Shown here: positions 31,190 through 39,117 of the stretch, piece by piece
Numbering within the stretch: position 1 is the stretch's first letter
Layout: the number at the start of each line of letters is the position of its first letter
Origin: Thioalkalivibrio sp. XN8
Lineage (GTDB): Bacteria > Pseudomonadota > Gammaproteobacteria > Steroidobacterales > XN24
Length of the DNA: 64,000 nucleotides
Direction of reading: 5' to 3'
Assembly: GCF_011058255.1 (NCBI RefSeq)
Contig: NZ_JAALFH010000011.1
Span: forward strand, 99,205 to 163,204
Translations under genes and position numbers: made by a program
The notes under the pieces: generated by a model
The model's database searches: none
Seen by the model: only the letters and a program-made list of their open reading frames with translations
Told to the model about the DNA's origin: nothing

Positions 31190-31852
31190 TCAGCGCTTCC
31201 GTGCCAGGGTCAGGCCGTCGCCGATCGGCACCAGCGAAAGGTCGATCCGCTCGTCGCCATGCAGCCGGGCGTTGAAGGCGCGGATCGCCACCGTGTCCGG
31301 CTCGTTGTCGGACGGGTCGGCCACGGCCCCGTCCCACAGCGTGTTGTCGACCGCAACCAGCCCGCCCGGGCGCAGCAGCTCCAGCAGGCGCTCGTAGTAG
31401 TCCGCGTAGGCTTCCTTGTCGGCGTCGATGAAGGCGAAGTCGTAGCGGGCCGCCTCGCCCGCGGCGAGGAGCCCGTCGAGAGTCTCCAGCGCCGGCGCCA
31501 GCCGCAGGTCGATCTTCTCCGCCACGCCGGCCTCGGCCCAGTAACGCCGGGCGACGGCGGTGTACTCCGCGCTGATGTCGCAGGCGACGATCCGCCCCTC
31601 CGGGGGCAGCGCGAGCGCCAGCGCCAGGCTGCTGTAGCCGGTGAAGACCCCGACCTCGATGCAGCGCTGCGCCCCCGTGAGCCGCGCCAGCAGGGCCATG
31701 AACTGGCCCTGCTCGGGGGCGATCTGCATGCTCACGCGGGGGTGGGCCGCGGTCTCGGCCCGCAGGCGCGCCAGCAGCGAATGCTCGCGCAGCGATGCCC
31801 GGAGCAGGTAGTCGTAGAGGCGGTCGTCGAGCGGAATCGTCCGGTTGGACAT
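31190..31852 (-). CDS. class I SAM-dependent O-methyltransferase (COMT/TrmR-like)
   Basis: A 220-residue methyltransferase of the caffeoyl-CoA/catechol O-methyltransferase family. SAM motif I reads IEVGVFTGYSSLALAL, and the metal-binding acidic residues lie in FAFIDADKEAYADYYE and AVDNTLWDGAV. Bacterial members act on small catechols or, as TrmR, on tRNA; which applies here is not visible. The ATG at 31852 is chosen because GGGA lies 8 bases before it; starts 3 or 10 codons upstream are possible. It converges on ahcY and is divergent from cpdA. Confidence 0.85.
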   Translation of the reverse strand: MSNRTIPLDDRLYDYLLRASLREHSLLARLRAETAAHPRVSMQIAPEQGQFMALLARLTGAQRCIEVGVFTGYSSLALALALPPEGRIVACDISAEYTAVARRYWAEAGVAEKIDLRLAPALETLDGLLAAGEAARYDFAFIDADKEAYADYYERLLELLRPGGLVAVDNTLWDGAVADPSDNEPDTVAIRAFNARLHGDERIDLSLVPIGDGLTLARKR

Positions 31853-31924
31853 GAACTGCATCCCAATTTCTGCCGGCGCCATTGGTTACACTAGCCGTCA
31901 AGCCGATTCTATCCGGGTAGGGAG

Positions 31925-32707
31925 ATGGACGCAGGACGGCCCTTGCGGCTGCTACAGCTCACCGACAGCCATGTGCGTGCCGCAGCCGACGGCGCGCTCA
32001 AGGGCTGGCGCACCCTCGAATCCCTCGAGGCGACGCTGGCGGCGGCCCTCGACGAGCAGCCGGCGCCCGATGCGATCCTGGCGACGGGCGACCTGTCGCA
32101 GGACGGCTCGCCCGAGTCCTACCGCCACCTGCGGCGCGTGCTGGAGGCGGCCGGCGTGCCGGTCTACTGCATCCCGGGCAACCACGACCACCCGCCCGCC
32201 ATGGCGGCCGAGCTCTCCGCGCCCCCCTTCCACTACTGCGGCGACCACCGCCTCGGGCAGTGGCGGCTGGTGATGCTCGCCACCTGGGACGGGGACCGCG
32301 GCGGCGGCCGGCTCCCCCCGGACGAGCTGGAGCGGTTCCAGCGGGTCCTCGACCGCGCCGCGGAGCCCCACCTGCTGGTGGTGCTGCACCACCAGCCGGT
32401 GCCGGTGCACTCCTGGCTGGACAAGGTCGGGCTCGACAACGCCGACGAGTTCATGCGCATTGCCGACAGCGACAGCCGCATCCGGGGGGTGGTGTGGGGC
32501 CACGTGCACCAGGTGTTCGAGCGCCAGCGCCGCGGCGTCCATTTTCTCGCCACCCCCTCCACCTGCTTCCAGTTCCTGCCGGGCGTGGAGCGCGCGGACG
32601 TCGATGCCGCGCGCGGGCCGGGCTACCGCCGGCTGGAACTGCTGCCCGACGGGCGGATCGCGACCAGCGTCGGCTGGGCGCCCGTAGGGGTGGAGGCCGT
32701 CTCTTGA
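31925..32707 (+). CDS. cpdA: 3',5'-cyclic-AMP phosphodiesterase CpdA (metallophosphoesterase)
   Basis: A 260-residue class III cyclic-nucleotide phosphodiesterase. The metal-binding motifs appear in order: LLQLTDSHV, LATGDLSQDGSPESY, IPGNHDHP, VVLHHQPVPV and VWGHVHQVFE, with the two-metal site complete. CpdA lowers cAMP in E. coli and Pseudomonas. A GGGAGATG start gives good spacing. It begins a three-gene run with a class II aldolase and a TraB protein and shares an overlapping stop/start (TTGA) with the next gene. Confidence 0.88.
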   Translation: MDAGRPLRLLQLTDSHVRAAADGALKGWRTLESLEATLAAALDEQPAPDAILATGDLSQDGSPESYRHLRRVLEAAGVPVYCIPGNHDHPPAMAAELSAPPFHYCGDHRLGQWRLVMLATWDGDRGGGRLPPDELERFQRVLDRAAEPHLLVVLHHQPVPVHSWLDKVGLDNADEFMRIADSDSRIRGVVWGHVHQVFERQRRGVHFLATPSTCFQFLPGVERADVDAARGPGYRRLELLPDGRIATSVGWAPVGVEAVS

Positions 32708-33288
32708 GCGACGCCGGAGGCGCGCCCGACCCGCGCGCGGACCTGGTCCGCTACTACCGCTGGCTCAGGCAGCACGGCCTGAACGACTCGCACAGCGGCA
32801 ACGCCTCGGTGCGCGACGGCGACGCGGTCTGGGTCACGCCGACCGGCTGCTGCGGCGACACGCTCACGCCGGAAGCCTTGCTGCGCTGCTCGCCGGGCGG
32901 CCCGCCGCCGGCCGGCGCCTCGCTGGATGCCCCGCTGCATCTCGCCGTTTACGCCGCCAGTCCCGGTGCCCGCGCGGTCCTCCACAGTCACGGCCCGCAC
33001 AGCATCGCCATGACCCTCGCCGGCGGCGACTTCCTGCCGCGGGATTTCGAGGGCCGCTACTATTTCCCGCGCGTGCCGGTACTGGACATCCCGCCCGAGG
33101 ACTACGTCGCCCGCTCGCCCGCCGCCGTGGCGGCGGCGCTGGCCGGACACCGCGCCTGTATCGTGCGCGGCCATGGCGTTTATGCGGCCGCGGAGACGCT
33201 GGATTTGGCCTACAAGTGGACCTGCTCGCTGGAGTCCTCCGCCCGCCTCGCCTGGCTGGCGCGCGTCGCCGGCACCGCTGGCGACTGA
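32704..33288 (+). CDS. class II aldolase/adducin family protein
   Basis: A 194-residue zinc aldolase-fold protein. Family traits: NDSHSGNASVRDGDAVWVTPTG (phosphate-binding side), the zinc-ligand pair in VLHSHGPHSIA and the third His region RGHGVYAAAETLDLAYKW. The fold covers fuculose-1-phosphate aldolase, ribulose-5-phosphate epimerase and MtnB dehydratase; nothing here decides among them. The TTG start overlaps the cpdA stop as TTGA. The next gene starts directly after its stop, so coupling is likely on both sides. Confidence 0.82.
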   Translation: MSDAGGAPDPRADLVRYYRWLRQHGLNDSHSGNASVRDGDAVWVTPTGCCGDTLTPEALLRCSPGGPPPAGASLDAPLHLAVYAASPGARAVLHSHGPHSIAMTLAGGDFLPRDFEGRYYFPRVPVLDIPPEDYVARSPAAVAAALAGHRACIVRGHGVYAAAETLDLAYKWTCSLESSARLAWLARVAGTAGD

Positions 33289-34185
33289 ATGGCCCTGGTC
33301 CCGCGCCTCGCCCTGTTCCTGCTGCTCGGCCTGCTGGCAGGCCCGCTGGCTGCCGTGCCCGCCTGGCGGGTCTCGGCGCCCGGGGCGCCGGGCGAGGTGC
33401 TGCTGGTAGGCTCGGTGCACCTCCTGCGGGCAAGCCACCTGCCCCTGCCGGCCACCATCGAGGCGGCCTACGCCGCAGCCGACCGGCTGGTGATGGAGCT
33501 CGACCCCGCCGAGCTCGAGCCGGCGGCGACCGCCGCGGCGCTGGAGCGGGTGGGCATCGACACGCCCGGCCGCCGCAGCCGCGAGCTGTTCGGCGCGACC
33601 GGCTGGCGCGAGCTGGAGGCCCTGGCGCGCGACGCGGGGGTCGATCCTGCGGCGCTGGCCGGGCTCGAGCCCTGGTTCGCCGCCGTGTCGCTCTACACCG
33701 GCGCGCTGGCCGCGGCCGGCTTCGACCCCGCGCTGGGCGTGGATCACCAGCTGGGCCTGCGTGCGATGCGCGACGGCCGGCCCGCGGCGGGGCTGGAGAC
33801 GCTGGAGCAGCAGCTCGGCATCTTCAAGGCGCTGCCGGAAGAGACCCAGCGCGACCTGTTGCGCAAGACGCTGGAAGAACTGGACATCGTCGCCGTGGAA
33901 ACCGACCGCCTGGTCACGGCGTGGCGCGACACCGACCTGGCAGCCCTGGCGCTGACGCTGGAGGAGGATTTCCGGGGCTACCCGGCGCTGCGCGCCCGGC
34001 TGGTGGAAGAGCGCAATGCGGCCTGGACGCCGCAGGTCGCCGCGCTGCTGCAGCAGCCAGGCACATCGCTGGTGGTGGTGGGCGCCCTGCACCTGGTCGG
34101 CCCCGCGGGCCTGCCGGAACAGCTGCGCCGCCGGGGCTATCTCGTCGTGCCCTTCCAGGCCGGGGTGTCGGCGCGGGCGCGCTGA
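33289..34185 (+). CDS. TraB/GumN-family exported protein
   Basis: A 298-residue protein of the TraB/GumN (Tiki-like) family, a putative metalloprotease fold whose bacterial role is poorly known. A signal peptide is present (hydrophobic residues 8-21). Two conserved histidine boxes are seen: LLVGSVHLLRASHLPLP near the N-terminus and VVVGALHLVGPAGLPEQL near the C-terminus, with the acidic ADRLVMELDPAEL between. It starts immediately after the aldolase stop and is the last gene of the cpdA run. Confidence 0.87.
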   Translation: MALVPRLALFLLLGLLAGPLAAVPAWRVSAPGAPGEVLLVGSVHLLRASHLPLPATIEAAYAAADRLVMELDPAELEPAATAAALERVGIDTPGRRSRELFGATGWRELEALARDAGVDPAALAGLEPWFAAVSLYTGALAAAGFDPALGVDHQLGLRAMRDGRPAAGLETLEQQLGIFKALPEETQRDLLRKTLEELDIVAVETDRLVTAWRDTDLAALALTLEEDFRGYPALRARLVEERNAAWTPQVAALLQQPGTSLVVVGALHLVGPAGLPEQLRRRGYLVVPFQAGVSARAR

Positions 34186-34219
34186 CGCCGGCCGGGGGGG
34201 AGCCGCGCGACCGCCCGGC

Positions 34220-34384
34220 CTAGATCTCGATCATCTCGAAGTCTTCCTTGCCGGCGCCGCAGTCCGGGCAGCGCCAGCTCAGCGGCACGTCGTCCCACTT
34301 GGTGCCAGGCTCGACCCCGCCGTCCGGGTCGCCCTCCGCCTCTTCGTAGACATAACCGCAGATCACGCACATATAAGCTTTCAT
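34220..34384 (-). CDS. rubredoxin
   Basis: A 54-residue rubredoxin with one iron held by four cysteines in two knuckles: CVICGYVY near the N-terminus and [11 protein letters not shown] near the C-terminus, with the conserved WDDVP between. The ATG at 34384 gives the canonical [10 protein letters not shown] start. The electron partners are unknown from context (alkane hydroxylase or oxidative-stress enzymes in relatives). It is divergent from thiD across 71 bases. Confidence 0.96.
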   Translation of the reverse strand: MKAYMCVICGYVYEEAEGDPDGGVEPGTKWDDVPLSWRCPDCGAGKEDFEMIEI

Positions 34385-34455
34385 CGACTCTCCGCCACGG
34401 CGATAATTCTCACTGGCGCGAATTCTCGCATGTGTAACTTCCCGGCCCAAGCCAG

Positions 34456-35238
34456 ATGCCCCTGACCCCACCCACTGTTCTCGTCATCGCCGGCAATGAC
34501 CCTTCCGGCGGCGCCGGCATCGCCGCCGACATCCAGGCCGTGACGGCAGCCGGGGCCCATCCCGCCCCCGTGATCACTGCGCTGACAGTGCAGGACACGG
34601 TGAACGCCAGCGCCGTCGAACCGGCCCCGCCCGAGCTGGTGGCCGCGCAGGCGGCAGCGGTAATGGCGGACATCCCGGTGGCGGCGGTGAAGATCGGGCT
34701 GCTGGCCACGGCCGGGATCGCACGCGCCGTGGCGGAGCTGCTGGCGCAGCATCCGGACGTTCCCGTGGTGCTTGACCCCGTGCTGGTGGCGGCCGGGGGC
34801 GCGCGCCTGGCGGAAGACGAACTGGTCGACGTGGTACTCGAGCGGCTTTGCCCGCTGACTACACTGCTGACGCCCAACGCGCTGGAGATCCGGCGCCTGG
34901 CGCCGGCGGGCAACAGCACGGCGGAGCGAACCGCGACGCTGCTCGATGCCGGCTGCGACTGGGTGCTCGCCAAGGGCGGCGACGAGACCGACCAGGGCGC
35001 CGAAGTGGTCAACACGCTCTACGGTGCCGGCGCGCCGCAGGTGTTCCGCTGGCCGCGGCTCGAAGGGAGCTTTCACGGCTCAGGCTGCACGCTCGCCTCC
35101 GCCTGCGCCGCCAGGATCGCGCTGGGCGAGCCGGTGGACACGGCGGTGGCCAGGGCCCAGGCCCTGGTGCACGGCTGGCTCGAGCGCGCCTTCCGGCCCG
35201 GCCGCGGGCAGCTGGTGCCGCTGCGCCGGCCGCGCTGA
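34456..35238 (+). CDS. thiD: hydroxymethylpyrimidine/phosphomethylpyrimidine kinase ThiD
   Basis: ThiD phosphorylates HMP and HMP-P in thiamine synthesis. The 260 residues are ribokinase-like: [20 protein letters not shown] at the N-terminus (substrate site), the ATP-side [21 protein letters not shown] with the catalytic Asp/Cys region, and [16 protein letters not shown]. It overlaps thiE by one base and forms thiD-thiE-hemL. thiC lies about 14 kb away in the same window. Confidence 0.95.
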   Translation: MPLTPPTVLVIAGNDPSGGAGIAADIQAVTAAGAHPAPVITALTVQDTVNASAVEPAPPELVAAQAAAVMADIPVAAVKIGLLATAGIARAVAELLAQHPDVPVVLDPVLVAAGGARLAEDELVDVVLERLCPLTTLLTPNALEIRRLAPAGNSTAERTATLLDAGCDWVLAKGGDETDQGAEVVNTLYGAGAPQVFRWPRLEGSFHGSGCTLASACAARIALGEPVDTAVARAQALVHGWLERAFRPGRGQLVPLRRPR

Positions 35239-35888
35239 TGTCACGACCCGCCCTGCCTTTTGGCCTGTACGCCATCACCGACCCGGACCTGCTGCCGGAG
35301 GCGGTGCTGGCCGAGCGCGTCGCCGCGGCAATCGCCGGCGGCGCCGGCGTGGTCCAGTACCGCGACAAGTCGGCCGACGCCGACACGCGCCGTCGCCGGG
35401 CCGCGCTCGTGCTGGCCGCCTGCCGGGCCGGCGGCGCGCTCTGCATCATCAATGACGATGCGGGCCTGGCCGCAGAACTCGGCGCCGACGGCCTGCACCT
35501 GGGCCGGGAGGACTGCAGCATGCAGGAAGCCCGCCGCCTGCTCGGCCCGGAGCGGCTCATCGGCGTGTCCTGCTACAACGAGCCGGACCGGGCCCGCGCC
35601 GCGGCCGCGGCCGGCGCCGATTACGTCGGCATCGGCAGCGTATGGCCGTCGGGCACCAAGCCCGGGGCCGTCCGCGCGCCGCTGGCGCTGCTCCGCGAGC
35701 TGGCGGCGACGCTGCCGATTGCCCTGGTCGCCATCGGCGGCATCACGCGGGACAATGCGGCCGAGACGATCGCGGCGGGCGCTCATGCCGTGGCCGTGAT
35801 CCGGGACCTGTTCGGCGATCCGGACCCGCATGCGGCAGCCCAAGTACTTTCCGCAGCCTGCGAGCGCGGGCGCGCGCAGATAAAATAA
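35238..35888 (+). CDS. thiE: thiamine-phosphate synthase ThiE
   Basis: ThiE joins HMP-PP and thiazole phosphate to give thiamine phosphate. The 216-residue TIM barrel shows [16 protein letters not shown] (pyrophosphate site), [34 protein letters not shown] and the C-terminal phosphate loop [12 protein letters not shown]. The ATG overlaps the thiD stop (TGATG). hemL starts 52 bases later with a GGAG ribosome site. Confidence 0.95.
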   Translation: MSRPALPFGLYAITDPDLLPEAVLAERVAAAIAGGAGVVQYRDKSADADTRRRRAALVLAACRAGGALCIINDDAGLAAELGADGLHLGREDCSMQEARRLLGPERLIGVSCYNEPDRARAAAAAGADYVGIGSVWPSGTKPGAVRAPLALLRELAATLPIALVAIGGITRDNAAETIAAGAHAVAVIRDLFGDPDPHAAAQVLSAACERGRAQIK

Positions 35889-35940
35889 CGGTTTTGCCGC
35901 GCGCGCCCTGCGCCGGCCCAGATCCAGGAGACTCGCCATC

Positions 35941-37212
35941 GTGAACCTGTTCCAGGAAGCCCAGCGTTACATCCCCGGCGGGGTCAATTCACCCGTCCGT
36001 GCCTTCCGCTCGGTCGGCGGCGAACCGGTCTTCATCCGCAAGGCGGCGGGTGCCTACATCTGGGGCGAGGACGGGCGGCGCTACACCGACTACGTCGGCT
36101 CCTGGGGCCCGATGATCCTCGGCCACGCCCATCCCGACGTGATCGAGGCGGTGCGCACTGCGGCGCTCGACGGCCTGTCCTTCGGCGCGCCCACCGCGAT
36201 CGAGACCGAGCTGGCGCGCCGGGTCTGCGAAATCATGCCGTCGATCGAGCTGGTGCGCTTCGTCAGCTCGGGCACCGAGGCGACCATGAGCGCCATCCGG
36301 CTGGCCCGCGGCTACACGGGACGCGACAAGATCGTGAAGTTCGAGGGCTGCTACCACGGCCACTCGGACTCGCTGCTGGTGAAGGCGGGCTCGGGCGCGC
36401 TCACGCTGGGCGTGCCGACTTCGCCGGGCGTGCCCGCCTCGCTGGCGCAGCACACCATCACCCTGACCTACAACGACCTCGAGCAGGTGCGGCAGGTGTT
36501 CGACGAGATCGGCGCCGAGATCGCCGGCATCATCGTCGAACCCATCGCCGGCAACATGAACATGGTGCTGCCGGCGCCGGGCTTCCTCGAGGGGCTGCGC
36601 GAAGTCTGCGACGCCAGCGGCGCGGTGCTCATTTTCGACGAGGTCATGACCGGCTTCCGCGTCGCCCGCGGCGGCGTGCAGGAGATCTCCGGCGTGACGC
36701 CGGACCTCACGACGCTGGGCAAGATCATCGGCGGCGGCATGCCGGTGGGCGCCTTCGGCGGCAAGCGCGAGATCATGGAACAGATCGCGCCGCTCGGCCC
36801 CGTCTACCAGGCCGGCACCCTGTCCGGCAACCCGGTCGCCATGCATGCCGGCATCGCCACCCTCGACCGCCTGCGGCCGGAGCTCTACGAGGAACTCGGC
36901 GCCCGCACCGAGCAGCTGGTCGCCGGCATCCAGGCCGCGGCCGACGCGGCCGGGATTCCCTTCACCGGGCACTCGGTCGGCGGCATGTTCGGCTTGTTCT
37001 TCAGCGGCGACGCCCCGATCCAGACCTTCGCCCAGGTGATGGCCTGCGACCAGGCGCGCTTCAAGGCCTTCTTCCACGGCATGCTCGACGAGGGCGTCTA
37101 CCTGGCGCCATCGGCCTTCGAGGCCGGCTTCGTCTCGCTGGCCCACACCGACGCGGACATCGACGCCACCGTCGCCGCCGCCGGCCGGGTGATGGAGCAG
37201 CTCGCCGGCTGA
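35941..37212 (+). CDS. hemL: glutamate-1-semialdehyde 2,1-aminomutase HemL
   Basis: HemL converts glutamate-1-semialdehyde to 5-aminolevulinate, the precursor of haem, in the C5 pathway. The 423 residues are a PLP aminotransferase of class III. The start reads [19 protein letters not shown], followed by [18 protein letters not shown], and the PLP Lys261 lies in [18 protein letters not shown]. The GTG start at 35941 follows CAGGAG. It ends before a 360-base gene-free stretch with two hairpin elements. Confidence 0.97.
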   Translation: MNLFQEAQRYIPGGVNSPVRAFRSVGGEPVFIRKAAGAYIWGEDGRRYTDYVGSWGPMILGHAHPDVIEAVRTAALDGLSFGAPTAIETELARRVCEIMPSIELVRFVSSGTEATMSAIRLARGYTGRDKIVKFEGCYHGHSDSLLVKAGSGALTLGVPTSPGVPASLAQHTITLTYNDLEQVRQVFDEIGAEIAGIIVEPIAGNMNMVLPAPGFLEGLREVCDASGAVLIFDEVMTGFRVARGGVQEISGVTPDLTTLGKIIGGGMPVGAFGGKREIMEQIAPLGPVYQAGTLSGNPVAMHAGIATLDRLRPELYEELGARTEQLVAGIQAAADAAGIPFTGHSVGGMFGLFFSGDAPIQTFAQVMACDQARFKAFFHGMLDEGVYLAPSAFEAGFVSLAHTDADIDATVAAAGRVMEQLAG

Positions 37213-37268
37213 ACGGGGGGTGCGCCGCACGCAGGCGAAGGGCTGGCCAGACACCCGTCCGCGGCGCG

Positions 37269-37326
37269 AGCGCGTGATGCGTCCCTCTCGGTTAATGAGA
37301 TGCCCTCGAGTGACGCATCACGCGCT
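37269..37326. repeat. 15-base perfect inverted repeat, possible diverged relative of the structured repeat
   Basis: AGCGCGTGATGCGTC at 37269-37283 pairs perfectly with GACGCATCACGCGCT at 37312-37326 around a 28-base spacer. Read on the minus strand, the spacer contains CGAGGGCATCTCATTAACC, which resembles the loop CGAGCGGCATCAGATTTCC of repeat copy C, so this may be a related element in the opposite orientation with unrelated stem arms. That link is inference. Confidence 0.75.
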
Positions 37327-37454
37327 TCACCGCTGCATCGGGGCCGCAGCAAACCCGCGCGTGCGCTGCCACCCGTGCGGCCACTTCACGCCCGACCGCC
37401 CATGCGTCGGACTCGGCACCCAGCGCAACTGCGCCCGTGCCGCTGTCCACGGGG

Positions 37455-37547
37455 TCGCGGCAGCGCTCGCGGGATGTCATCACCTCGCCGAGCGGCATCA
37501 GATTTCCAAGCGAGGGGAGGTGATGACGGCCCGCGAGCGCGGTCAGG
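37455..37547. repeat. structured intergenic repeat, copy C
   Basis: Copy C is closest to copy A. Its stem GTCATCACCTC (37476-37486) pairs exactly with GAGGTGATGAC (37517-37527); the loop is GCCGAGCGGCATCAGATTT followed by CCAAGCGAGGG, then CCGCGAGCGCGGTCAGG. Relative to copy A one stem base changed from C to A with its partner changing from G to T, so the pairing is kept. It lies between the convergent hemL and DUF2007 genes. Confidence 0.85.
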
Positions 37548-37572
37548 TCGTCAGCCCTGACAGGCAGCGGCG

Positions 37573-37920
37573 TCAGGCGCCAGGAGCGCACTCGTGCCCG
37601 CAGTTCCAGCAGCTCTCGAAAGTGGCCGCGTTGACCTCGCCGCAGGCAGGGCAGGTCCATTCCTCGTCCGCGGGACGTTCATGGCGGTAGCGTTCCAGCA
37701 CGTCCGCGGCCGCCGCCCGGTAGCGCGCCGGCACCAGCAGGCGCACGTCGCACACCTTGGGCACGCCGCTGTAGCCGCCGACCAGGTCGGCTCCCGTCAC
37801 CGTCGCGGGTATGCCTTCGCTGTGCAGCAGGCCCGCCAGCAGGCTGGCCTCGATGGGGTCGGTCCCGCGATTCACGCAGACCAGCTCGCGGCCGGCGAAC
37901 AGGGCGTCCTCGCCGCTCAT
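37573..37920 (-). CDS. DUF2007 domain protein with C-terminal zinc ribbon
   Basis: A 115-residue protein of unknown function. The first 75 residues match the DUF2007 pattern (CVNRGTDPIEASLLAGLLHSE, then DVRLLVPARYRAAAADVL), a small alpha/beta domain sometimes called putative signal transducing. The C-terminus has a four-cysteine zinc ribbon, CPACGEVNAATFESCWNC, as in many DUF2007 proteins. It is the last gene of the minus-strand run from 41.06 kb, one base from the LON-domain gene. Confidence 0.8.
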   Translation of the reverse strand: MSGEDALFAGRELVCVNRGTDPIEASLLAGLLHSEGIPATVTGADLVGGYSGVPKVCDVRLLVPARYRAAAADVLERYRHERPADEEWTCPACGEVNAATFESCWNCGHECAPGA

Positions 37921-37921
37921 G

Positions 37922-38506
37922 TCAGCGCCCCAGGCTCCGCAGCAGCGGCTCGAGGTACTCCAGCCGCTTCACCGGGTCGAACAGCTCCAGGCAATGCTGC
38001 TTGTGCTCGAGGTCGATGGGCAGGAGTTCGGCCAGGCGGCAACCCACCCAGCTCGCGTCGTCGAAATCCGGCGTGACGTGCTGGTACTGGGGCCCGAGAT
38101 CCTCGAACACGCCCTCGAGGAGCCGCGCCATGTCCGAGAAACGGGCCGGCAACGACATTTTCGGCTCATCCTCCAGCAGCTCCACCTGGCCGACGTTGAG
38201 CCCGTCCGGCTGCCGGCCCACGGAGCGGACCATGAAGCGCGTGCTGCCGATGACGACCACCCCGAGCGTCCCGTCCGCCAGCTGGTCGAAATCGACGATG
38301 TTCGCCACCGTGCCGAAGTCGTGCATGGTCGTCGCGCTGGTCTCCTCGCCGCTCTTGATGAGCGTCACGCCGAAGCCCACGCCGGTCTTCATGCAGCGGC
38401 CGATCATGTCCACGTAGCGCGGCTCGAAGATGCGCAGGGGCAGCGGGCCGCCCGGGAACAGGACGGTCTGCAACGGGAACAGCGGCAGCTCGAGGGGCGC
38501 GCTCAT
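37922..38506 (-). CDS. LON substrate-binding domain protein
   Basis: A 194-residue protein consisting only of the N-terminal substrate-binding (LON-SB/PUA-like) domain of Lon, with no ATPase or protease part. The start ELPLFPLQTVLFPGGPLPLRIFEPRYVDM is typical, followed by GVTLIKSGEE and the DFGTVANIVDFDQLADGTL strand pair. The role is unknown; it may act as an adaptor or regulator. The ATG overlaps the ubiX stop as ATGA, pointing to translational coupling. Confidence 0.88.
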   Translation of the reverse strand: MSAPLELPLFPLQTVLFPGGPLPLRIFEPRYVDMIGRCMKTGVGFGVTLIKSGEETSATTMHDFGTVANIVDFDQLADGTLGVVVIGSTRFMVRSVGRQPDGLNVGQVELLEDEPKMSLPARFSDMARLLEGVFEDLGPQYQHVTPDFDDASWVGCRLAELLPIDLEHKQHCLELFDPVKRLEYLEPLLRSLGR

Positions 38507-39117
38507 GCGTCCTCCGCCGCGCCCCAGGGCGCGATGAGCCGCTGCGACAGGCCGAGGTGGTCGAGCACGCGGGCGACCACGAAATCCACCAGCGCCTCGA
38601 CCGCCTGCGGCCGGTGGTAGAACCCGGGATTGGCCGGCATGATCACCGCCCCCGCGCGCGCCAGCGTCAGCATGTTCTCGAGGTGAATGGCGGAGAACGG
38701 CGTCTCGCGCACGACCAGCACCAGGGGACGGCGCTCCTTCAGGACCACGTCGCCGGCCCGCTCGATGAGGCTGCGGCTGGCGCCGGTAGCCAGGGCCGAG
38801 ACCGTGGCCGTGGTGCAGGGGCAGACCACCATCGCGTCCGGCGCGGCCGAGCCGCTCGCCACCGGCGCCGTCCACTCCTCGCGCCCGTAGACCTGCAGGC
38901 GCGCCTCGTCAACGCCGTGGCGCTCGCAGAAGAAACGCCGGATGTCGGCACTGCGCCCGGGCAGGTCCAGGTCGGTCTCCATGCCGATCACCACCTGGGC
39001 CGGCTTGGAGATCATGAGGCTGACCCGGCAGTCCGCCGCCAGCAGGCATTCCAGCAGGCGCAGGCCGTATTGCGCCCCCGAGGCCCCGGTCAGCGCCAGC
39101 GCGACATGCAGGCTCAT
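38503..39117 (-). CDS. ubiX: flavin prenyltransferase UbiX
   Basis: UbiX attaches a dimethylallyl group to FMN, making the prenyl-FMN cofactor of the UbiD decarboxylase in ubiquinone synthesis. The 204-residue flavoprotein fold shows ALTGASGAQYGLRLLECLL, VCPCTTATVSALATGASRSL, the basic/aromatic LVLVVRETPFSAIHLENMLTL and MPANPGFYHRP. It overlaps mpl (ATGA) and the LON gene (ATGA), so the three are probably translated in sequence. Confidence 0.96.
   Translation of the reverse strand: MSLHVALALTGASGAQYGLRLLECLLAADCRVSLMISKPAQVVIGMETDLDLPGRSADIRRFFCERHGVDEARLQVYGREEWTAPVASGSAAPDAMVVCPCTTATVSALATGASRSLIERAGDVVLKERRPLVLVVRETPFSAIHLENMLTLARAGAVIMPANPGFYHRPQAVEALVDFVVARVLDHLGLSQRLIAPWGAAEDA

Larger units (their letters stand above)
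37213..37572. other. 360-base gene-free convergent gap with two hairpins
   Basis: This is the longest stretch without a gene in the window. It lies between the 3' ends of hemL and the DUF2007 gene. It holds an inverted repeat at 37269-37326 and repeat copy C at 37455-37547. The remaining sequence shows no coding pattern on either strand and no T-tract terminator. Confidence 0.75.
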
